The notes below the pieces were generated by a model. It was given only the letters and a program-made list of their open reading frames with translations. It ran no database searches and was not told where the DNA came from. From NCBI GenBank assembly GCA_037903355.1, contig JBAJFE010000011.1, positions 2,613,001 through 2,677,000 of the forward strand: DNA of 64,000 nucleotides, given 5' to 3'. How positions within the stretch are numbered: position 1 is the stretch's first letter; each line of letters opens with the position of its first letter. Below are positions 9,149 through 20,699 of the stretch, piece after piece. The translations under genes were made by a program, and so were the position numbers. Source of the stretch: Trichuris trichiura (Eukaryota; Nematoda; Enoplea; Trichinellida; Trichuridae).

Positions 9149-10514
9149 AAATACAAGCAGTTAGAAAGCACACCCCGTTTTAAGTACTTTTTGTCTGGAG
9201 AAAGAAAATGTTACTATGGGATAAAACTCTCACAATTCTGACCTAATTAGAAAATGTTTAAGAATCGTTAAATTACACTGAAATGAAGTGCTAAAATTAT
9301 TACGCAGTGTTATGCCTTGCGATAAACTTACCTACGTGCAGCACGGGCTGCATTGGCATAAACAAAACAGATGCAATCATTAACGGCCACATTTCGACAA
9401 TTAATTTCTGAGCCACTTTCAAAAGAAGTCGCTTTAATCTATCGCTATCAAATTGATTTTGATTGTGATTAACGGTGATTCAGTGTGCACGCGCAGAGTC
9501 AGAGTGAAGTCAACTGCTGAAGATTCATGCAGGAATAAAGTAAGTATTTGCACAGAGGCAAAAGGTGGTAAAATTTCTGGCGTCACTGTTTACATTAAGA
9601 TGGAAGATTAGGCAATAAGCAAATAATATCCCCCAACAGCACTTTGCATTGCTTGCGCAACAAATATATGAACAGATCGAAGCAGTGATCACCGACGAAC
9701 GAGAATAACAGACACAAGAAAGAATGTAACTTATCATAACAGTTTACATAGTTAATGATAGAACTACACTGTTCCTTCATTATCAAAGATTTACGAGGAT
9801 CACTGGTTAAGAGATAGTCTATTCAGTGTTACGGCAAATATTCCATTTAAAAGAAAGGCTTGCACATTTGATTTATTTCCATTTAGACCGATCGCTAGCT
9901 GAAAAGTTCATTAAGTCTTAGAACAGCTTCTAAAACTCTTAGGCAATACCACTCCTTGTCCCTGCATGCTTTTCCCTCACGTTAAGTTGCAGTACTGAAG
10001 GACATCACTGAAAACGCAGCACTTCATTTTATAAACACTTGTTTCTATGAAACAAAGTACGCAAAGAATGCCTTTTAAGCAAATAGGCCTATTTTTCAAT
10101 ACTCAGGTTGTCTGCTAGTATTCCTATCGATTAGCGAGGGAAAAAACGCCTCCCTGGTAAGCCTACCGAAGGCAGGAGTTCATAAATTCTCTTAAGTCAC
10201 TTTACGGAACTCTTTAGCTTTTAACATCTTCGTTCCCTTCTTTATGCAGGGAGAGTTTGAAGATGGCGATTTGTGGTCAACAGTATTTGTACGCTATCGG
10301 CAATCCAATTTCAGGAGACTTGGCAGGGTAGAAAATGATAATTTAAAACATATATTCTTCCTGATCACCCGCAATGGGTGTGCATGAGTCCAACCTCTAA
10401 GCGTCTTCTACGAAACGACTCTTTTCCTTTTAATTCAAATTTTCAATGACACTTTTCGAAAAGACAGGGTGTCTTTTAACAGGTTAGGTTGTTTCATAGT
10501 TGATCTTCTGATTT

Positions 10515-10568
10515 ACGGGTTTGGCCTGTTGGATGTGCTTACGGATACATCAAACAGGCCAAACCCGT
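10515..10568. repeat. 16-bp perfect inverted repeat (hairpin)
   Basis: ACGGGTTTGGCCTGTT (10515-10530) is followed by its exact reverse complement at 10553-10568. The 22-nt spacer itself has a 5-bp inner stem (GATGT/ACATC), giving an almost continuous hairpin. Confidence 0.8.
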
Positions 10569-11018
10569 GAAATAGGTTTCAATGACACTGTATATTCCTT
10601 GAAGTGATTTTTGGCAGTGTAGTCTGCTCGAATTACTGGGTTAAACAAAAAGCATCACTAATTTTTCGGTTTTCTTTGGCCGAACTACCATGAAACTGCT
10701 CAACATTCTCCTGCACATCACTTTGTAGCTGCTACTGTAGCTTAAACTCATCTTTTCATCTCCTTTGATCGAAAATGGAATTTGCCTCAAATATCTTCTA
10801 GTTTTGATGCCAGAAAAGCGCTTTGACTAGGCTAACTGTGTCAAACGAAGCCTCAATTGCGCAAGGTATGGATATCAATGTTCTACAACAAGATAAAAGG
10901 TTATACGGACCTCACTACTAAATAAGGCCTCATCTGTTTCCGCACCAACATAGAAGATATTAATAATGTTCAAATAAAGGAAACCGCGCGGTTTTAAGGA
11001 ATCAAATACCGAACTTAC

Positions 11019-11138
11019 CGAGCAGCTGTCCGCCGCACTCTTTGTACAGCTCATAAGTAAGCTGTGCGTTAGCGAGCACAAGTTTACGCCATCAATCAAA
11101 CGAAGGTATCGATGGGAGCGTTCAGGGTGGCATAAACA
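11019..11138 (-). other. Candidate orphan exon, cysteine-containing
   Basis: On the minus strand a 120-nt open segment is bounded by a good acceptor (AATAATTGCAG) and a consensus donor (G|GTAAGT). It encodes 40 residues beginning CLCHPERSHRYLRL with five cysteines. No partner exon in compatible phase was found nearby, so it may be a decayed or chance exon. Confidence 0.25.
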
Positions 11139-12324
11139 CTGCAATTATTTTGAATTAAAATTGTACAGAACGGTCAACCAGAATATAGTACAATCGATGC
11201 GCAGGCTACTATTGATACATCACGGCTATATGTCCGCAATCCGAGGGAAACTAGTTCGATTTGTACATAGGCGTTCTTGAAAACGCTGCTCTCATTACAA
11301 AGCGTTTGCAGGTAACTGAGAAAGAGCACTTCAACCCAGAAAACGCAAGCAGACAAAATATCTTTTTACGGAGGCAGTCATGAAGCTACTGAACGCAGCT
11401 TAAAGGAGTTTTTCCCTGCGCTGTCAAAATTAAACAGCTTTCTTTCACCCTATGATGCCACAATCAAAGAGGAAAAAACTGAGCATGTTTACAAAATTTA
11501 AAAACGCGTTATCGACTTGCCCATGTTTGAACAATACTAAATAATAATTGAACGCACGCTCCTTCCGCTAAGCGTTATTTCTTTTTTATGAGCTACAATA
11601 GATTTGTACCTGCAAATCGTAGTACTATATACACGTTGCTCTTTTTGCTGGTGCGCCCAAGGGATTTGGTGGAGCTGACGCCTTAGGTTTGCGCTGATGT
11701 GTGTACAACCAACATAAAGGTTGTATAAAAAACGCGAACCTAAAGCTGCAGTTAAAGTTAGAACGAAGAGGCACCCGGTAAGCTTTTTGGTTAACGTTTT
11801 GAAGCCGTCTGCTTCTTGTTAGAGTATTTTGCCCGCATAGCTCATCATAGGCATGCTAGTTTTCCTGACTAAACATTCTACCACTCTTCAAAAAAATTTT
11901 TTGCTTAGTTTTTTGATTTGTAGCGTTAATGTTTTTCTCCTAACCAACCCTAGTTTAGAAGGCAAGTATAAACTTGCGCAGGCGATGATTATCACCCAGT
12001 GGTCAAAATCCACGTGTGTTAACTGCAAGGACGTGGTTGACAGCTAATTCTTCGTTGCCATGATGGAACTGCAAAGTGCTTCGACGAATAAAGAAGTTTT
12101 ACAAGTACACACAGCGAAATCGCAGCTGACCAAACGAAGCTGTTCTTTCCCGAAAGCGGCATGAAATTTTCATTGCCGGCGCACTGACATTGCACCAACT
12201 GTGGGCAGCGATAGAACAAATTATAAGAAATTCTCTGTCTGGATTTTGTACCTGCAAATATCTTACTGATTACGATGGCCTAGCCACCGTTTGAGCCAAC
12301 TGTACACCATTTTTATGACCTATT

Positions 12325-12474
12325 TGTTAAGTCCGCGTGTAGGGACTATAGAGCCGCCAGATCAGAACTATCGCGGGAAACGTTTATTTGTACCACAACC
12401 AATAATCAGCGACAAACTAGCATACGATCAGTTAACCAGCCCCCAGAAGAAAACTGGCTGCTGATATGTATATA
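12325..12474 (-). repeat. Terminal direct repeat (3' LTR in minus orientation)
   Basis: 150 bp, from TGTTAAGTCCGCGTGTAGGG to GCTGATATGTATATA on the plus strand. It is about 97% identical to 12833-12982. Confidence 0.85.
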
Positions 12475-12785
12475 CTACTATGTATATCTACTGTAAATAA
12501 ATTACCCTCCCGGAGCGGAGGTGCACCGATCTGCTTCGCCCCGTCTGTTCTGATGTGGGCCCTTCTTCAGGCCTGGCGCGTGGTCGTCCCTTGCGCGGGA
12601 CGGGCCTGCTTGTCGGGGGCGACAGCTGGGGACATTGTTCCCCAGCTGTGTTGGGCTCTGGTTGTCCGAGAGAATCTTCTAGTTGGGTGAAGATGTAGTA
12701 CAATCCGGCGAGCACCAGGGTGTGAAAGGCAATTTGTATATCATTAGCATTTTTTCTCATCGATGGAGTGCCTGAACTGTGTTGT

Positions 12786-12831
12786 CCATTGGGGTTTCTC
12801 CGCGTGAGTTCGTATCTCACCCTCGTCGCCA
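12786..12831 (-). other. tRNA-Ser-like primer-binding site, 46 nt
   Basis: On the plus strand this is a tRNA 3' half: CCATTGGGGTTTCTCCGC (anticodon stem 3' side and long variable arm), then a T arm GTGAG-TTCGTAT-CTCAC, the acceptor strand CCTCGTC, discriminator G and CCA. The long variable arm and the acceptor strand fit serine tRNA. The CCA end is not encoded in nuclear tRNA genes, so the sequence came from a mature tRNA or from reverse transcription. Just upstream CGATGGA could pair with TCCATT as an anticodon stem, but no D arm is seen. Confidence 0.7.
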
Positions 12832-12832
12832 G

Positions 12833-12982
12833 TGTTAAGTCCGCGTGTAGGGACTATAGAGCCGCCGGATCAGAACTATCGCGGGAAACATTTATTTGTA
12901 CCACAACTAATAATCAGCGACAAACTAGCATACGATCGGTTAACCAGCCCCCAGAAGAAAACTGGCTGCTGATATGTATATA
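12833..12982 (-). repeat. Terminal direct repeat (5' LTR in minus orientation)
   Basis: Partner of 12325-12474, with four substitutions in 150 bp, implying a fairly young insertion. Confidence 0.85.
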
Positions 12983-13173
12983 AGCAGCAACATCCAACTG
13001 GCAGGTTTAACTAATGATTTTCAGGACATAACACTATTACTAATTTCTTGCTGAGTCTTAAATGGCTGGCGACCAAAAGTGCGTTTTTTTCCTCAAAATA
13101 AACTTTTACTATAGATGTAAGCTATTTTGGACTTACAGTGACGCCATGCGAGCAATTTGTAGGCAAGACCGTT

Positions 13174-13397
13174 ATGTCGAACAAAGGTACCGCCGCCAAG
13201 TAAAGTAAACTTGTTCTGTTTCTCCATTTTGAAACGAACGTAACTTGAAAATCATTTTCCCTCTACCGATGCGAGTGGACAGTGACGTGCAGACGCGTAT
13301 GTTGCTTGCCAGAGAAAAGCGGCAGCAATTGCAAAAGGAAGAAGAAAATTTAATTGCAACAGTACAAGAAGACAGTCACTTCAACAAAGCAACGTAA
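13174..13397 (+). CDS. Possible small coiled-coil protein (two exons)
   Basis: A second exon (13276-13397) encodes a highly helical, charged peptide containing QTRMLLAREKRQQLQKEEE and ending in TAA. A first exon 13174-13186 (ATG TCG AAC AAA G) joins in phase through an 86-nt GT-AG intron, giving a protein of about 44 residues. Alternatively translation starts at the in-frame ATG 13269 without splicing, giving 42 residues. It resembles a short coiled-coil subunit but no family is recognised. It lies convergent to the WDR26 3' end. The small size makes a chance frame possible. Confidence 0.35.
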
Positions 13398-13772
13398 AAA
13401 TTGTGTACTTCACAGACTAGCGGAGCTTCTGTGGAAACTCAGCGGCGGCGGTAGAACCTTTTTGTGTCGTTGAAAAGTTTTTATAAAAAAAAAAGAAAGA
13501 AAAGTGTGTTCACTTAGTCGACACAGAAAGACTCGTACTCAGCGCTAGACGGCGTTTGCAAAGCGTTCTAGACTTTGGGATACAAATAAGAAAACCAATG
13601 GGAGGACGCAATGAACTATGAATACAAATTGTTGCCTGAGTAACAAATCACCAAAGCAAGCGACCTTTCTTTATCCATTCATTGGCAGTCGCGCGTACGC
13701 GCGCACACAAACCAGTGGACGACGCTCAATACCAAACTTGGAGGAAACGACGATATTTTTTTTTGCAATCTC

Positions 13773-16700
13773 TCACCTTGTCGAGCAATTGCTATTACCA
13801 TTTGGCGTATTGTCCTTACGGACAACCGGACCCCAAATACGTACAGTGCCATCGTCGCTACAAGACGCTAACATGGACGGATCGGCAGGATTCCAGCAAG
13901 CGGCATTGACAACCCCATTATGACCTTTTAGGACTAAAATCGCTTCTTCCGATTCCCGCTGCCATACGTAAACGTTTCCCTCTAAAAAAAGCGTCTTCTT
14001 TTCATAAGAAAAAGTAAAAAATTTATCTATTCAATCAACCTTCGCTTCCGCTGGCCAAGTAGCGCTCGTTAGCGCCACCAAAGCAGCTGAATATGGTATA
14101 ATAACCTTGACCACCTCCGCGATAGCGTCGTACGAGCGTCCCAGTTTCGAGATCCCACAAGTGTAAGCCTTGCTGCGCAACGCTGCATAAGGCATACCGC
14201 TCGCTTTTGTCAATGCAAAAGTACATAAGCGAAGCATCTTCTTTTATCCTGCAATAGCGGTCGTGAGTAAGCGTAAGCGTCAAAAAGAATAACAAGATGA
14301 CAATAAAAAAAAGAATATGCTTACACAGTACGCTCAGTGAGATCGTCGAAGCAATAATTACGGATCCGATTGTGCGTATCGGCGGCAAGGACATTTCGTC
14401 CATCGTGTTTACAATGGGCGACTCTAACGCGGATACCTTCCCACGTTTCCACAATGTTCCCTTCGACGTCCTGTTTAATAATAAAACGGTAATGTAAGCG
14501 TATATGAACAAAAAAGGTAAAGGACGACGTACCGTTAGGTAGAACTGACCTCTGGTGCCACCGCATACCATTCTCAGTCCATCGCTATGCCACGAAACGC
14601 AGCTGATGCTCTCGTCCGGCGAGTGCGTAACTTTTTTGTGAAGCGTTCCGTCGCTCATTTTCCAAATCCAAAGGTCGGCACTCTCTTCTGAGCCAACTAC
14701 CGCTAACAGTTCGTCGTCCGGCGACCAAGCAAAATAGGAAGCGCCAAAGACGTGACCTTCAAGGGCGAACAACTTTGTCAGCCGTCGCGTAGTTGAATCG
14801 ACCTCCCAAATGAATACAATTCCATCCTTTGAACCGGTGGCCAACCGCTTTCCGCTATTCGAAAAACGACAAAACCACACTTCGTCCGAATGGTCCGTAA
14901 GAATTTGCGTCGTCTCGTATGGAAAGTCCGTACTGAAAAGGCGAAAAAACAGCTTTCGTCCCAGGTTGAGAAAAAGAGAACAATTTCACAAAAAAAATGG
15001 ATTATCTCACTCAGGACACACGTGGTCCAATAGTAGAGAATCATTTCCCAGCCGGCGGAGCGACGGTTCGCCGGCAATATTGTGATACAAGCATTTTTTC
15101 CATTGCAACTCAATAGCTTGATGAATCAACGCTTCAAGCCGTCGCGGAGGTAATATTACCGAAGCGGGTAGGTATTCTGAAAGTTCAAAAGTTGTTACGC
15201 CAACTAAGGACGACAAAAAATAAAAATAATAACTTTGCAATCTGTCCATAAGCGCATTTCGCGCCGAAGTAATTGTCTCCCAATTTGGCATTGTTGTACC
15301 GACGCAACGAGTGCAATCCATAAGCAGGCTAAAAGGCTTTACAGTACAACAAGGAGAGGGAAACGTAAATTTTGTGACTAACCACGCGAGTTCCTGAAGT
15401 CTTTCCTTGTTGTAGCGTAGCGGCATCAACTCCTTTCGGAGTACCATCAAGGCGTCAACGGCCCGGCCCGACTCGTACAATTCAAGGTACTTTCGTTCCA
15501 AAATAAGAAAACGCATTTCCACAATATGCCAAGGCTTTGCTACAAAATTGCTTAGACCTTCAAGACTTTCCATAGCCTTAAAAAAACGTGCTCAATGGAC
15601 GTACTACGAAAATTGATTTATGCTTTCCAATTTACCGAACTCCAATCGCCGGTGAGCACTTCTTCGCGGAATTTGGTCGCCAAAGGATTTTCTATCGTAC
15701 ACCCAGACTCCAGCGTCAACACTTTCACTGTTTCGCTAAAGGAGAAAAAAAGTGGCAGTGCATTGACTTGGTATTTTCAAAAAAGCGCGCACAGACGCTA
15801 GGGCTAAAATTCAAATTCGAACATGGAGCTTACTTGCCTACGACGCACTTTTGTAAAGTTAAAACTTGTTCTTCCTCTCGTCGTTTTACGCGAAACGAAA
15901 CAACGCGCAATTCTTTTACTGCCTACGTCTTAAAAACCTTTTTTGAAATTTGAATTTTCAAATGAACAATTAAACTTGAGCGTCCGCTAAAGTTAACTAC
16001 AGTAGGAGGAGGAGACGAAAAAGTTGCAACACTCAAATTAGGGCGTCCGCTTTGACGCTAATAAATTACAAACGGCTGAGAAAGACGTTGACGAATGTTT
16101 GCGTATGACGGCAATGCTTAAAAGCAGCCAAGCTTCTCGATTACGACTGAAGCGTGGCTGAAGAAAATAGGGCGGGCTTTCGCTGCAAGGGAGCAAATAA
16201 GAGACGCTGCGCTTTTATTCAAACCTAAAACCGGTCAACGTCTTCTAGTCAACCTATAGTTCACTCTTAATTATAAGGATCACGATCGACTGCGTACAGT
16301 CATTTAGGGTTTATGTGCGTTGCCAACATTTGAAGCTCATGTGCTTTTTTGGACAGCTTTTCTTAGCCAAAGCCCTTCGAGCTGTGGCTAAGAAAAGCTG
16401 TCCAAAATGCTCAAAGGCGTAGAGAACGGCAAGTTGCAACTCGATCACATGACTTGCATCGACGTTATTTTAAAAGTACTTTGAAAATAACGATCGCTTC
16501 CAAGTTGCGTACGCACACACCTTGTGTGTGAGCGCTGTCTCTCTGTCGGAAGAAACTCGTTCTCGATAGCAACTCACGGACACAATTGGTCTCCCAACCA
16601 GACGGGAAACCTCTTTTGTTCCGCGTACCACCGAAACCCGTCGCGTAGGCTTCGAATCAAAATTTGTTTACAAAAGATAAACAAGACAAAAAAGAGAAAG

Positions 16701-19700
16701 TAAAATACAAGTTATTCGGGCTGACGAAGTTTCGCTTTCGTTCCCAAAACGCAGCTACGCTCAGGCAACTTTTGAATTGATTGCTCTTCATCCTTTCAGG
16801 ATCGTCATCGACAACAAAATTGTTGCTATCTGTTGACGATTTCACTGGTTGACTCTCTCTCTCTCTCAGCTCTGCACGTGATCGAAGCTACAGCGCTAAG
16901 ACTCAATAAATATGACTTTAAAAACTCGAAAACGCCCAAACGTCGTATGTCTATTTCCGCTTTACTATGACAAACAAAAGTGTCGCTTTCTCCTCTTCAA
17001 ATGCGGAACAGTAGAGCGAAAGAAAAATCGCTAACGAATGCAAAATTAAACAGAGCCGAGTCGTGTCATTTCCGTGAGGAAATTTACATATTCATATAGT
17101 ACGGCAAGTCGCAGCTTGACTGGCTTTCTCAATCTTATGGAATGTCATTTCCTGCGAGGCAAACGTTTTGACGAGACAGTTAAGGAGCAGTCGAACTCCC
17201 GCTTTGCCGCGCCGAATAATTCCCCAGTGAGCCCTACCAATTGGTTCATCGCATTCGGCTCTATCTTCCGTACGTTCAAGCTCGGCGATAGTTAAGCTGT
17301 TGACGATTAATTTTTAAAACTTTGAATTAGGCCAACCGAGCAAACGGAGCGACAGAGAGAGAGAGAGAGACATTTCTCTCTGAAAGCAAAACAAATCGAA
17401 CACTTGCCATGACGTAGTGCAACAATAAAATGCTATCCTACCGAGGAGCTGACCAACGATAAAGGCTACTTTGGTTTTACTGTTGGCAAACTGGCTGATC
17501 GAATGGGCGAAATCATCCCACGTGAAAAGATTTACTCTTAGGAGGCAATAATGCGTCATTGACAGCCCCTCCGAGTCATTTTCGCCTATCGCCGACAAAC
17601 ATACGCGCAGAGAGAAATCGATCACCGATTTCCAAATAAAGAACAGATGGCAATGTGGCCTACTGGTTATGCGCGCGCGCGCGCAGAGTACATTGGCCTG
17701 ACTCATTTGTCCCCAAAGTCCAACGACTGTTAGCCGTTGTAGCCGCAGACCATGGAACAACTGGAAAACTAGGCTGAGGTCATCATTATGCAAGCAACTC
17801 TCTTGTGAAAAAGCACATGACGTGGACTCGCACCGCTGGTCAATTAGAGCTATAAAGCAACGTATATATACAACACTACGAGAGTGTCTATTTATTACTA
17901 CATATAAATGCTTCGGATACTTTAGTCAACACGAACTGGTGAAAAAAGCCTATGCTGGGACTAGACTACCAAAAATGGATGCTCAACGAAACTGGATTTA
18001 CTTTGACGTCAAACGTTGGACTGTCGATCCTTTTTTCATGAAGCAACGGAAAACAAAATGTTCTACGAAAAATATGAATAAACAAAGCAAGCTATATCGC
18101 TAAGCATCTATTGCCTAATAGGGCGAAAGAATTGATAAAATTAATTACGGTTTAGTCTAGCAAACGGATGAGCGAATTAGACCCTTTCTAGGAAAATCTG
18201 TTTGCAATAATAAGCATATACTAACTTGGTTCGATTTTATTAGCTTAGCGATAATTTTGAATATCAGCTTTACATTTCTAATATGTAGTGCTTCCCCGAA
18301 GGTGAGCGTAAACGTAAAATCAATTTGTTTGTCGTATTCACGTACTGTTGGCTAAATAAAGGTCGGTCTTAGAAATTAACGTTACATACAGGCGCAGTGG
18401 CCGGTCGAAAACTGGACAATTGCTGGTTGCGATAATGCGCCTAAATGACCAACAATCAATTTAGCACTTTCAACTTCCCACTGCTGCCATAGGCCGATGA
18501 ATCTGTCTCTTGACAACATAATTCAAACGATACACCGCCGTTGAACCTACTTTGGCGTACGACATTGATTGTAAAAATTAAAATAGGAGGAGGTCAGGTT
18601 ACCGATTGCCAAACGTCGCTCCCTGTGGAACCGATTAAAAGCAACAAAAGAAAAGACCTTTAAAAAAGGACAACGAAGGCCGACAGCCAATTGCCTATTT
18701 GAGTGCACGACCAAGCTTCGCGCGCGAGCACACTTGAAATTCTGCACATTCAAAAAAAAGGGGCAAACAAAGACGAGACTACAACGCGCACATAGCATCG
18801 CTTGAAAAGACGACAACTTCGCGACTTGTCAATCTTAAAAACTTTTTTTCTAAAATCAGAAATGTTACACTATATAACAAAAGGTGAATACAAGACTTGC
18901 CAAGGAATAAACATATTTTTAAGCCCGACGGAACAGCTGATCAAATGCTACTTGGATCGATGCTTTTCGTGCGAGCTACTCAACCGAACTGGCGATCTCG
19001 TAGGCTCTAAGTTTGCTTCGACTTGTCGCGCTTATGTTAAGCTATTGAAAAGCGGAATCCCCGCCGAAAGTTTGATTTTAATAAATTAGCATACTACCAC
19101 GGCACTGACTATTCTTGCCGGGCGGAAGGAAGCACCAACTTGCACTCGATTGGTCGGGAAAAATTTGAAATCAACACAACGGGCTGAATCTGAACTGCGC
19201 TTGAAAAGTTGGCGGCAAAAAAAAGAGAACAATGGGAGGAAAGCGAGAGCGAAAGTTTACCCCGAGAGCGGTTTGATAAAATTGGAGAAAATGCCGTTAG
19301 CTTTGTCATTGGCAAGAAGGGAAGAAAAACATTTCAACCTATTGAGCTTTTCCTGCCGCCGCAGTGACACCAATCACTTTTCTCTCGCTACGTGCGCGCG
19401 CGCGCGTCCCAACGCAATTGCAGTTGGGCCCATTTGGCAAAACAGAAAACGAATAGGCAATTTTCGGACGATTCCAACATTTGGGGGTGGAAAAAGCGAA
19501 CAACAAACGAACAGCAGAAAAGTGTAATAAGCGCTTGTCGTCGTCGTCGTCAATCGTTGCAAAGTCAATTCAGTATATTGTCAAGTATTCCCGAACGACT
19601 GCTTATGCTCGTTGTTGCTTGCTTGCCGAACAAGGCGACAACATTTTGAAAATCATTCAAACTTGCAGGCACCCAAATATAGCGTTGTTGATGTGCCCCG

Positions 19701-20690
19701 GTTTATTCGTTTCCGTTCGGAGAACAATGGAAACAATGCAGTTAGTGTTGGAAGACTTTTTGAAAAATTGAACCTTAGTCATCTGACCAATCAAAATGGT
19801 TAAAATGCTTGTCTAAGCTGTTGGTCCAAGACGGCCAACGCTTATTGACAATATGTCAGAGCATGTTGCGCAAACGTCAGCGATCGATGAGTAAACGCGG
19901 AAAGTAATGTAAAGAACTGCTGAACGATGGAATACTTTCGTATACAGCAGCAGCAGCAGCAGCGAAGAAAAGAGAAAAGATATTCTATTACATAAGTAAG
20001 AAAAGAAGAAAGAGAAAAAATTACTCACGAAAGTCCGATAGTCTTCAAGTATTGGGCTATTATCCGTAACAGTTCATTGTCGGCTCTATCGTATTTGATC
20101 GAAGGAAACCGTTGGATATTTAAACCATCCGCATTCCATACGGTATAGCCATTTTCGCAACGAGGCGAAGTGCCATTGCAGGCATGTACCATTTTTTTCA
20201 GCCTTGAGGCTACAGTGCCGGACGATGGAACGGTCATATGTTGAGATAAATTGTGACATGGCGTTGAGGTCGTCGTGTTGCTAGGACTAACGCCGGCACT
20301 GGGTGGATTACTAATTAGAACGTCAACGTGTAACTGATCCTGCATTCGGGGTCGCTTGACCGGCGGAGGCGACGACGGTCGCGATAGACTGGTGCTACTA
20401 CCACAAACACCAACAACAGCGGAACCACTTGCTATTGAAGAAGACGGCGACGAACTGACGGAGACGACAACTGGTCGCGGGTCCCCCGTTGCCGCTGCAA
20501 CTGCAGCGGCTTGTTGCGTTGAAGGCACTGACGAATCCAAGTCAACGCCTCCTTCTCCTGCTGCTGTTCTGCGGTTCGAAGAACGGCAACTTTCCTCACT
20601 ACTACTGGACTCTTCCAAGTGCACCGGATTTAGCGGGTGATCGACGGAGGCCAGATTGAAGGATGAAAGAGTGATTCGAATCGCCAGCAC
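13773..20690 (-). CDS. WDR26: WDR26 / Gid7-type subunit of the CTLH (GID) E3 ubiquitin ligase
   Basis: Nine exons: about 20690-20029, 15735-15636, 15576-15383, 15328-15234, 15176-15011, 14932-14533, 14470-14325, 14248-14040 and 13981-13773. The phase-checked protein runs Ser/Pro-rich N-terminus with KRPRMQ, then LisH (LLRIIAQYLKTIGLSETVK), then CTLH (ATKFREEVLTGDW..ILERKYLELYESG), then LPPRRLEALIHQAIELQ, then a WD40 propeller (EVWFCRFSNSGKRLATGSKD, HLWDLETGTLVRRY, ASCSDDGTVRIWGP). This order and these motifs match animal WDR26, a scaffold subunit of the CTLH ligase. All joins respect phase. The intron after the LisH exon is 4.3 kb; the others are 55-100 nt. The first exon has no in-frame ATG before 20345 and an upstream in-frame TGA near 20730, so the true start (20345, an unseen exon, or a non-AUG codon) is unresolved. 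Confidence 0.92.
16347..16407. repeat. 23-bp perfect inverted repeat (hairpin) in WDR26 intron 1
   Basis: TTTTGGACAGCTTTTCTTAGCCA spans 16347-16369 in two adjoining blocks and is matched exactly in reverse complement at 16385-16407. The 15-nt loop contains a further AGC/GCT pairing. The stem length and short loop are unusual for chance sequence. Confidence 0.85.
17345..17370. repeat. (GA)n microsatellite
   Basis: GAGAGAGAGAGAGAGA-type tract within WDR26 intron 1. A (CT)n tract at 16853-16868 and (GC)n tracts near 17672 and 19392 lie in the same intron. Confidence 0.8.
19945..19963 (-). repeat. CTG/CAG triplet tract near WDR26 exon 1 donor
   Basis: About six CAG units on the plus strand, that is CUG in the WDR26 pre-mRNA, roughly 70 nt past the 5' splice site of the LisH exon. 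Confidence 0.8.
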
Positions 20691-20699
20691 AAGAGCACA

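Larger units (their letters stand above)
9149..12324. other. Long gene-poor stretch
   Basis: No supported gene was found over about 3.2 kb. It contains one strong hairpin (10515-10568) and one isolated exon-like segment on the minus strand (11019-11138), both listed separately. Confidence 0.5.
12325..12982 (-). mobile_element. Terminal-repeat miniature retroelement (TRIM-like) with tRNA-Ser primer site
   Basis: Two 150-bp direct repeats, 12325-12474 and 12833-12982, differ at only four positions and flank 358 bp. Read on the minus strand, the first repeat (12982 to 12833) ends in CA. After one spacer base follows TGGCGACGAGGGTGAGATAC.., a long primer-binding site complementary to a serine tRNA 3' half including CCA. 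This orientation and layout are those of LTR retroelements, and the size fits a TRIM. The interior has a 110-codon open frame (12820-12488, minus) with no recognisable gag, protease or reverse transcriptase. The repeat begins TATATAC rather than TG on this strand, no adjacent polypurine tract is obvious, and no target-site duplication was found. Confidence 0.7.

Noticed and set aside
12488..12820. 110-codon frame inside the TRIM-like element as a gene product
   Set aside because: No gag, protease or polymerase motif is present. The frame begins in the tRNA-like primer site and is more likely incidental.
16640..16665. TTCGAATC-like motif suggestive of a tRNA T loop
   Set aside because: No acceptor, D or anticodon stems can be drawn around it. 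No complete tRNA gene was found in the window.
20356..20640. 94-codon plus-strand frame opposite WDR26 exon 1
   Set aside because: It is antisense to a Ser/Ala-rich coding exon whose minus-strand frame continues in phase into the rest of WDR26.
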